Shown piece after piece: positions 6,660 to 12,631 of a stretch of DNA of 12,631 nt. The first letter of the stretch is position 1, and the number at the start of each line of letters is the position of its first letter. Source of the DNA: an uncultured Actinomyces sp. (GTDB taxonomy: Bacteria > Actinomycetota > Actinomycetes > Actinomycetales > Actinomycetaceae); NCBI GenBank assembly GCA_938040725.1, contig CALHZX010000016.1, positions 1-12,631 of the forward strand, read 5' to 3'. The translations under genes and the position numbers were made by a program. The notes under the pieces are model-generated. The model was not told the DNA's origin. It ran no database searches and saw nothing but the letters and a program-made list of their open reading frames with translations.

Positions 6660-6665
6660 AGCCTA
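6660..6665 (-). promoter_or_regulatory. -10 element of the kinase gene, leaderless arrangement
   Basis: TAGGCT on the minus strand is exactly six bases upstream of the GTG start at 6653. It is the same hexamer and spacing as at ung. There is no Shine-Dalgarno and no obvious -35. Confidence 0.6.
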
Positions 6666-6769
6666 CCTGGCCCCTCCCCCATCTGCGGCCATCCGCGCAG
6701 GGTAGCCCCGGCCTCGTCCCCGTCATCAGCACATAAAAGCGCACGCACAATCCACGATCTGAGCCGAAC

Positions 6770-6798
6770 TGTACACTCGCGCGCGAGCGTGCTAACTT
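6770..6798 (+). promoter_or_regulatory. msiK promoter with palindromic spacer
   Basis: TGTACA (6770-6775) as -35 and TAACTT (6793-6798) as -10 are separated by 17 bases. The spacer contains the perfect 12-bp palindrome CTCGCGCGCGAG (6776-6787), a plausible repressor site. The predicted transcription start near 6805 gives a leader of about 110 nt. Confidence 0.5.
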
Positions 6799-6839
6799 CG
6801 CTATTAGTCGCGCGCGCGGAATGATCCGTGTTCGCGGCT

Positions 6840-6898
6840 CCGTGGGCGAAGACGCTCCACGGTCGCCCACTACGGATCGTCCGGCACGTACCTGCCGG
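6840..6898 (+). promoter_or_regulatory. Structured msiK leader with alternative hairpins
   Basis: Two stems compete for the same bases: CCGTGG (6840-6845) with CCACGG (6857-6862), and GTGGGCGA (6842-6849) with TCGCCCAC (6863-6870). A third stem, CCGGCA (6881-6886) with TGCCGG (6893-6898), ends two bases before the Shine-Dalgarno GGAAGGA (6901-6907). The leader might modulate translation. It matches no riboswitch class I recognise. Confidence 0.4.
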
Positions 6899-6914
6899 TG
6901 GGAAGGAAAACTCC

Positions 6915-8045
<1,131 letters not shown>

Positions 8046-8075
8046 CGCCTAGCGCTCGCGCACAGCGATAATCGG

Positions 8076-8116
8076 CCCCGGCCTCGTCCTCTCGTACCTC
8101 CTGGACGAGGCCGGGG
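8076..8116 (+). terminator. Strong terminator of msiK
   Basis: A perfect 14-bp stem, CCCCGGCCTCGTCC (8076-8089) with its exact complement (8103-8116), closes a 13-base loop 30 bases after the stop codon. Only TT follows directly. The arm sequence recurs elsewhere in the window. Confidence 0.85.
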
Positions 8117-8196
8117 TTGCACTGTGCCCGCATGTGTTCTTGGCCGCGACTAGATGCAATACCGAGTCGGGGCTATACGTGAGGCGTTCAAGATGC

Positions 8197-8202
8197 GACA
8201 AT
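8197..8202 (+). promoter_or_regulatory. Possible -10 element of the DUF4032 gene
   Basis: GACAAT, matching the -10 consensus at four of six positions, lies seven bases before the ATG at 8210. No Shine-Dalgarno is present, so this may be another leaderless start. It is weaker than the three TAGNCT cases. Confidence 0.35.
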
Positions 8203-8209
8203 AGGCCCC

Positions 8210-9472
8210 ATGGCTTTGGACATTACGGCGGCCGCAATCGACCCCGCCCTTCTGGACCTCCCCTGGGATGTTCCCCTGGAGGAGTGGCCGTCCAGCCTAC
8301 TCGCGGCACTCCCCCGCGGCATTTCCCGCCACATTGTGCGCTTCGTGAACCTGTCTGGCCGCGTGCTCGCGGTCAAGGAGATCGGGCCGACGGTGGCGCA
8401 CCACGAGTACGATCGCCTGCGAGACCTCTCGCGCCTGGACGCCCCGTCCGTTCAACCCGTCGCCGTCATCACGGGCCGAGAAAGCCCCGAGGGCGAGGAA
8501 CTCAACGCGGTTCTCATCACCGAGCACCTGCAGTTCTCCCTCCCCTACCGCGCGTTGTTTTCCCTGTCGATGCGCGAGGACACCGCGACGCGCCTCATCG
8601 ACGCGCTCGCGCTTCTCCTCGTGCGCCTGCATCTCCTGGGCTTCTACTGGGGCGACGTCTCCCTGTCGAACACGCTGTTCCGTCGCGACGCGGGCGAGTT
8701 CGCCGCCTACCTGGTCGACGCCGAGACCGGCGAGCTGTACCCCAAGCTCACCGACGGCCAGCGCGGGTACGACGTCGACCTGGCCCGCACGAACATCATC
8801 GGCGAGCTCATGGACCTCCAGGCCGGCGGGTTCTTCCCCGAAGACGCCGACCCCATCGACGTCGGCGACCGCATCCGCACCCAGTACGACCTGCTGTGGA
8901 CAGAAGTCACGGCCAAGGAGTCCATTCCCAACGATCAGCGCCAGTACCTGGTCAGTGAGCGTATCCGCCGCCTCAACGACCTCGGTTTTGACGTCGCCGA
9001 GCTGCACATGTCCACCGATTCCTCCGGCGAGCGCCTCGTCATACAGCCCAAGGTGGTTGACGCCGGTCACCACAACCGCAAGTTCATGCGCCTGACCGGC
9101 ATGGACGTCGGTGAACACCAGGCGGCGCGCCTCCTCGCCGACATCGACGTGTGGCGCGCGACGAGCGGCCTCCAAGACCTTTCCCTTGAGCAGGCTGCCC
9201 ACGAGTGGCTCACCGACGTGTTTGCCCCCGTCGTGCGCGCGATTCCGCGCGAGCTGGCGGGCAAGCTGGAGCCCGCGCAGCTCTACCACGAGTATCTCGA
9301 GCACCGCTGGTACATGGCCCAGCAGGCCGGCCACGACGTGTCACGAGACGACGCCCTGGCCTCGTACATCGAGACGATTCTGCCGTCCAAGCGCGACGAG
9401 GCCGTCCTCATCGAACCCGGTCCGGGTCGCGCGTCTATGCTCAGCGCCGAGGCGCACCCCGACCTATGGTGA
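8210..9472 (+). CDS. DUF4032 protein with kinase-like N-terminal region
   Basis: This 420-residue soluble protein has no signal peptide or membrane segment. The N-terminal part resembles the lipopolysaccharide-kinase/RIO-like fold. It has a candidate ATP-binding Lys in AVKEIG (Lys56), a partner Glu66, a catalytic-loop-like GDVSLSN (148-154, Asp149 and Asn154), and a metal-binding-like Asp170 in LVDAETGE. I assign the remainder to the DUF4032 family of actinobacteria, whose substrate is unknown. All three key kinase positions are retained, so phosphotransfer activity is plausible but unproven. The ATG at 8210 lacks a Shine-Dalgarno and may be leaderless. The GDPD gene follows after 40 bp with its own Shine-Dalgarno and no terminator, so the two probably form an operon. 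Confidence 0.78.
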   Translation: MALDITAAAIDPALLDLPWDVPLEEWPSSLLAALPRGISRHIVRFVNLSGRVLAVKEIGPTVAHHEYDRLRDLSRLDAPSVQPVAVITGRESPEGEELNAVLITEHLQFSLPYRALFSLSMREDTATRLIDALALLLVRLHLLGFYWGDVSLSNTLFRRDAGEFAAYLVDAETGELYPKLTDGQRGYDVDLARTNIIGELMDLQAGGFFPEDADPIDVGDRIRTQYDLLWTEVTAKESIPNDQRQYLVSERIRRLNDLGFDVAELHMSTDSSGERLVIQPKVVDAGHHNRKFMRLTGMDVGEHQAARLLADIDVWRATSGLQDLSLEQAAHEWLTDVFAPVVRAIPRELAGKLEPAQLYHEYLEHRWYMAQQAGHDVSRDDALASYIETILPSKRDEAVLIEPGPGRASMLSAEAHPDLW

Positions 9473-9512
9473 GGGGGTACAACTTCTCGCCTCGCTCACG
9501 CTAGGAGGATCC

Positions 9513-10256
9513 ATGTCCGAATTCCCCCGTATCATCGCCCACAGGGGCGCGTCCTCGCTCGCGCCGGAAAACACGATCGCCGCGTTCTCTAAAGCCATGG
9601 AGGTCGGCGCCCGCTGGTTCGAGTTCGACGTGGACATCACGGGTGACGGCTCCCTCATCGTCATCCACGACGACACCCTCGACCGCACGACGACCGGGTC
9701 CGGCTCCTACTACCAGCTCGGGTTCTCCGACATCCGCCGCCTCGACGCGGGCCGCTGGTTCTCGGACACCTACCGTTTCGAGCGTATCCCCGAGGCCGCG
9801 GACGTCCTGGCTTTCGCCTACGCGCAGCAGATGGGCGCGAACCTGGAGATCAAGCCCTGCGCGGGTGGGGACCGCCTGCGTGAGCGCCTCATCGAAGCCC
9901 TGGCTGTCACGCTCGCAGACCCGAAGGTTCCGTCGCGCCTCATCGTCTCGTCGTTCGACCACGATCTGCTCGCCGCCTTCCACGAGGCCTGCCCGACCGT
10001 AGCGCTCGGCTGGCTCATTGAGCGCGCCTCCGATGAGTGGCGCGAGGGCGCAGCCGCCCTCGGTGCGACCGCCATTCACCCGGGTGTCGAAGGGCTGACG
10101 GCCTCCGACGTGCGCGCGATGCGCGACGCTGGCTTCGACGTCAACGTGTGGACGGTGAACGACATCGAGCAGGCCCGCGAGCTGGCATCCTGGGGCGTCA
10201 CCGGCATCTTCACCGATCGCCCGCAGGACTTCCCCGCCGAGGCCCTGAAGGCCTGA
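9513..10256 (+). CDS. Glycerophosphodiester phosphodiesterase
   Basis: This 247-residue enzyme hydrolyses glycerophosphodiesters, from phospholipid head groups or teichoic-acid-like polymers, to glycerol 3-phosphate and an alcohol. The GDPD TIM-barrel motifs are complete. They are HRGASSLAPENT (catalytic His10, with Glu19 and Asn20), FEFDVD (metal ligands Glu37 and Asp39) and VIHDDTLDRTT (second catalytic His52). EIKP near 112-115 and a C-terminal VNVWTVN are also present. There is no signal peptide, so it is cytoplasmic, as in UgpQ. The ATG at 9513 has a strong Shine-Dalgarno AGGAGG (9503-9508). It is probably co-transcribed with the upstream DUF4032 gene. An E. coli-style link to the UgpC-like ATPase two genes upstream is possible but unproven. 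Confidence 0.95.
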   Translation: MSEFPRIIAHRGASSLAPENTIAAFSKAMEVGARWFEFDVDITGDGSLIVIHDDTLDRTTTGSGSYYQLGFSDIRRLDAGRWFSDTYRFERIPEAADVLAFAYAQQMGANLEIKPCAGGDRLRERLIEALAVTLADPKVPSRLIVSSFDHDLLAAFHEACPTVALGWLIERASDEWREGAAALGATAIHPGVEGLTASDVRAMRDAGFDVNVWTVNDIEQARELASWGVTGIFTDRPQDFPAEALKA

Positions 10257-10265
10257 GGGGAGTCG

Positions 10266-10284
10266 GCGCGGTTTATGGCCGCGC
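10266..10284 (+). terminator. Secondary hairpin after the GDPD gene
   Basis: GCGCGG (10266-10271) pairs with CCGCGC (10279-10284) around a seven-base loop, ten bases after the stop codon. It may assist the stronger terminator just downstream. Confidence 0.35.
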
Positions 10285-10304
10285 TGCCACTCTCAAGAGA
10301 CGGA

Positions 10305-10340
10305 GGGGGCCGGGAACGCTCACGCGCCCCGGCCCCCTTT
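10305..10340. terminator. Bidirectional terminator between convergent genes
   Basis: GGGGGCCGGG (10305-10314) pairs perfectly with CCCGGCCCCC (10328-10337) around a 13-base loop and is followed by TTT on the plus strand. It lies between the plus-strand GDPD gene (stop at 10256) and the minus-strand unknown gene (stop at 10363), and could serve both. Confidence 0.8.
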
Positions 10341-10362
10341 CACGTCTGCTTCTGGCGGCTCT

Positions 10363-11568
10363 TTACTCCTCGCCCGCGCGGCGCGCGAAGCGCTTGGAGA
10401 CGTGCTTAGCCAGGGAAAGCTCCGCGATCGAATCGACCACCATGAGGCCGCCGACGATACCGGCGAAGCGCATCCACCCGGAACGCGGGGCGGAGGCACG
10501 CACGGCGGCAACCAGCATGCCGGTGCCAACGATGGCCTCGACGGCGACGGCGGCGTGGATGATCCACGGGCGCTCGACGGCCACGGACTCGTAGGAGTTC
10601 CACAGGGGCTTCACGACCGACTGCGGCTGCCCCATCATGATGTCGACGCTGCGGCCGATCGCGTTGGAGATACCGCGTGCCAGGTGCACGGACACGCCCT
10701 CGACGTCCTCAATGTCAGTAGTGCCCAGCAGGAAGCCCGCGACGGAGCCCGGCAGGCCAAGGGCGCGCACAACCTTCCACACGGATTCTTCGCCGGTCGT
10801 GGCCACGGAAGCCCACAGCGCTTCGGCGTCGGAGCCGGGGACGGCCTCGGCGATCTCCGCCAGATCGAGGCGGTCGCCCACCAGGTCAATGACCTCACCG
10901 GGCAGCTCAGCGGTGCGGTCGTGTCCACCGGGCACGATCACGGCGTCCATGCCCCAGTTGTGGGACACGATGTGCTCAAGGTGATCGTCGGTGACCAGGA
11001 AGACCTGGAATTCACCATCCGTCACGGAGAGAGTCACGAGCGGCAGGTCGCCGAAGTTCCAGCCCTCCTTCTCAGCGGGCAGCTCGGCGAGGAGCGCGCG
11101 GTGTCCCTCAGCAAGCTCAAGGTCGCCCAGGTCCACGCCCTCCAGGGCGGCCAGAAGCGGCACGGACGACGCGGGGGTGCGGCCGATCTCAACGATACGG
11201 GTGGGAGTCGGTTCCACGGCCGCGCCACGCTCCTCCTCGGAGGGCCACACCTTGCCGAGCGGCGAATCGCCCTCGGGCAGGTGGTCGGCGCTCGCATTGC
11301 CGATGCGCACCTCGGCATCGAAGAGGATGGCGAGCTCGTCAGCCAGTTCAGCGGGCGTCGGGCCGGGGACAACCTCGGTCGAGTCGGCGGGCACGGTAGC
11401 AACGTGCTCCTTATCGACAGCAACGTTGAGACCCAGCAGCTGCGGCGAGGAGGGGAACCACTCGAGCTGCGCGAGGATCGAACGTTCCTTCAGCTCTCCG
11501 GCAACCACGCTGGGGTCCAGATCGTGGCCGATAATCATGCCTTCAATGCGAGTCCAGTCCTGGGCCAT
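10363..11568 (-). CDS. Protein of unknown function with two C-terminal membrane segments
   Basis: I do not recognise this 401-residue protein. The region 1-330 is acidic and soluble in character. It begins MAQDWTRIEGMIIGHDLDPS and includes a Pro/Glu-rich stretch around 100-125. Two hydrophobic segments near 336-357 and 366-386 could be membrane spans, followed by a basic tail (about 388-398), so the bulk may be a membrane-tethered domain. The ATG at 11568 is chosen over the longer frame (start at 11607) because GGAAGG lies at Shine-Dalgarno distance. Codon use matches the neighbouring genes, so it is very likely a real gene. It is monocistronic, ends at a shared terminator, and may be controlled by a dyad in its leader. 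Confidence 0.85.
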   Translation of the reverse strand: MAQDWTRIEGMIIGHDLDPSVVAGELKERSILAQLEWFPSSPQLLGLNVAVDKEHVATVPADSTEVVPGPTPAELADELAILFDAEVRIGNASADHLPEGDSPLGKVWPSEEERGAAVEPTPTRIVEIGRTPASSVPLLAALEGVDLGDLELAEGHRALLAELPAEKEGWNFGDLPLVTLSVTDGEFQVFLVTDDHLEHIVSHNWGMDAVIVPGGHDRTAELPGEVIDLVGDRLDLAEIAEAVPGSDAEALWASVATTGEESVWKVVRALGLPGSVAGFLLGTTDIEDVEGVSVHLARGISNAIGRSVDIMMGQPQSVVKPLWNSYESVAVERPWIIHAAVAVEAIVGTGMLVAAVRASAPRSGWMRFAGIVGGLMVVDSIAELSLAKHVSKRFARRAGEE

Positions 11569-11586
11569 GTCACTACCTTCCTGTCC

Positions 11587-11607
11587 GTGGTGACGTCGTC
11601 TCACCAC
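11587..11607 (-). promoter_or_regulatory. Inverted repeat in the leader of the unknown gene
   Basis: GTGGTGA (11587-11593) and TCACCAC (11601-11607) form a perfect 7-bp dyad with a seven-base centre, 19 bp upstream of the ATG at 11568. It overlaps by two bases a -10-like TAGAGT (11606-11611, minus strand). That placement suits an operator, or an mRNA hairpin near the ribosome site. No clear -35 was found. Confidence 0.4.
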
Positions 11608-11661
11608 TCTATGGTTCCATTGTGTCGCGTGGGTCGCTATTTCGCTCGCCCGCGCGGTCAG

Positions 11662-11888
11662 TTACGAGATTTTGTGTTGCTGCGCCCCGCCCCACTCGAC
11701 CACCGTGACGCCGGCGGGCGTCGGGGCGGCGCGAAAGCCTGCAGTTGAACAACGGTGTTCGCATCGGCCTCGCGAATCGTCATGAACACCCTGATGAACG
11801 TGTCCGGCGTGACGCTCGCCCCGGCCTCGTCCGTCAGCGTTCCCTCGGGCGCGGCCGTCACGTTCCACGAGGCCTGGGTCCACAGCAC
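11662..11888 (-). pseudogene. Frameshifted remnant of an unrecognised gene
   Basis: From about 11888 the minus-strand frame reads with strongly gene-like codons (WTQASWNV, then VTPDTFIRVFMTIREADAN) to about 11727. It then becomes Arg/Ser-rich and stops at 11658. Adding one base in the GGGG run at 11723-11726 (CCCC on the coding strand) restores a sensible end, TPAGVTVVEWGGAQQHKIS, closing with TAA at 11662-11664. Upstream, an in-frame TGA lies four codons before the GTG at 11888, and there is no good Shine-Dalgarno. It looks like the 3' end of a decayed gene, or a gene broken by one sequencing error. I cannot name the family. Confidence 0.5.
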
Positions 11889-12047
11889 ATCATTCTTTCA
11901 GTATCCGACGCCCGTCATTGGGTGGTCCTTGCTGCGTTTCACTGCGCAGTTGCCTCATCATACGGCGCGCAAACAGCCTGTTTCAAGAGGCATTGTGCTC
12001 TGAACGGCGGAGACGAGGGAGGCACGCGGCGTCACCCATCGACAGGT
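11889..12047. other. Intergenic stretch with nothing recognised
   Basis: Between the gene remnant and the flotillin promoter I see no gene-like frame, repeat or hairpin of note. It is less GC-rich than the neighbouring genes, as expected of non-coding sequence. Confidence 0.5.
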
Positions 12048-12076
12048 TTGAGTCCTTCGTCATACGCTGCTATCCT
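12048..12076 (+). promoter_or_regulatory. Promoter of the flotillin gene
   Basis: TTGAGT (12048-12053) and TATCCT (12071-12076) are separated by exactly 17 bases. Each matches its sigma70 consensus at four of six positions. The predicted start near 12083 gives a leader of about 40-50 nt. Confidence 0.65.
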
Positions 12077-12135
12077 GACCCGTTACGCGGCTCTACCGAC
12101 AAGGGAGCCGCATCCCTCACGTGAAAGCAGCTATT

Positions 12136-12631
12136 ATGCCTCTCCTCAGCACCGCAGCGATCGCCGTCGCTACCACTGTCTTTTTCCTCCTATTCCTGTG
12201 GGCGAGCTTCGTCTCCGCGTCGCCAGGCGAAATTAAGGTGATCTCCGGCCCCCGAGGCCAGCGCGTCCTCCACGGCAAGACGGGCTGGAAGGTCCCCCTG
12301 CTGGAGCGCGTGGACACCATGACCGCCTCGATGATTTCCGTCGACGCCCAGACCACGGACTTCGTCCCCACGAACGACTACATCAACGTGCGCGTCGACG
12401 CGGCCGTCAAGGTCCGCATCGCGACCGACGACCCGACGCTGTTCCGCGCGGCGACGCGTAACTTCCTGTACAAGACGACCGCCGAGATCTCCGAGGAGGT
12501 GCGCGACACCCTGGAGGGCCACCTGCGCGCCATCATCGGCCAGATGCGACTGACCGACATCATCACCGACCGCGCTGCCTTCTCCGAGCGCGTCCAGGAG
12601 AACGCGAAGCAGGACCTGGAGGAGATGGGCC
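12136..12631 (+). CDS. Flotillin/SPFH-domain membrane protein, 5' part (runs off right edge)
   Basis: About 165 residues are visible. An N-terminal membrane segment (MPLLSTAAIAVATTVFFLLF...) is followed by an SPFH/band-7 domain of flotillin type, with GEIKVISGPRGQRVLHGKTGW, VPLLERVDTM and SVDAQTTDFVPTNDYINVRV. Flotillins scaffold membrane microdomains and influence the assembly of membrane complexes; a role in this organism is inferred. The start is uncertain. ATG 12136 has no nearby Shine-Dalgarno. The in-frame GTG at 12121 would add five residues and has AAGGGAG (12101-12107), though 13 bases away. The C-terminal coiled-coil part is outside the window. Confidence 0.88.
   Translation, partial: MPLLSTAAIAVATTVFFLLFLWASFVSASPGEIKVISGPRGQRVLHGKTGWKVPLLERVDTMTASMISVDAQTTDFVPTNDYINVRVDAAVKVRIATDDPTLFRAATRNFLYKTTAEISEEVRDTLEGHLRAIIGQMRLTDIITDRAAFSERVQENAKQDLEEMG

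Noticed and set aside
6828..6914. In-frame GTG extension of msiK
   Set aside because: The extension lacks a Shine-Dalgarno and covers the hairpin-rich leader; the family begins at MATVTF, directly after GGAAGGA.

Overview
The window looks like a chromosomal, housekeeping-rich stretch from a high-GC Gram-positive actinobacterium, most likely Actinomyces or Schaalia. This is an inference from protein features and genome style. The coding regions strongly prefer G or C at third codon positions. A groEL without groES is preceded by tandem HrcA operators. A solitary MsiK/UgpC-type sugar-importer ATPase, a LytR_C wall protein, a DUF4032 protein and apparently leaderless genes are also present.

Layout from left to right: (1) The 5' part of groEL (minus strand) is cut by the left edge and is preceded by a sigma70-like promoter embedded in two CIRCE operators. 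(2) About 0.9 kb (1143-2000) has no convincing gene, but holds an AT-rich island bounded by 17-bp perfect inverted repeats, small hairpins, and three copies of a ~25-bp repeat. (3) A strong terminator closes a minus-strand LytR_C-domain membrane protein, which is divergent from ung (uracil-DNA glycosylase). (4) A minus-strand tRNA-Thr(UGU) with encoded CCA lies between ung and a minus-strand pair: a polytopic membrane Ser/Thr protein kinase followed by a membrane-anchored DsbA-like thioredoxin protein. (5) Divergent from the kinase is msiK/ugpC, with a structured leader and a strong terminator. (6) A DUF4032 kinase-like gene and a glycerophosphodiester phosphodiesterase gene form a probable two-gene operon. 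(7) Convergent to these is a 401-residue protein of unknown function with C-terminal membrane segments, sharing a bidirectional terminator. (8) A frameshifted gene remnant follows. (9) A flotillin/SPFH gene with a good promoter runs off the right edge.

Functional themes are protein quality control (GroEL, DsbA-like protein), envelope biology (LytR_C protein, membrane kinase, flotillin), carbohydrate or glycerophosphodiester use (MsiK-type ATPase, GDPD) and DNA repair (Ung). No phage, IS element, CRISPR array or defence island was recognised. The least ordinary signals are a shared TAGNCT-N6-start arrangement at three genes that lack a Shine-Dalgarno sequence, the inverted-repeat AT-rich island, the msiK leader with mutually exclusive hairpins, a dispersed 14-mer, and the multi-pass kinase paired with a DsbA-like protein.
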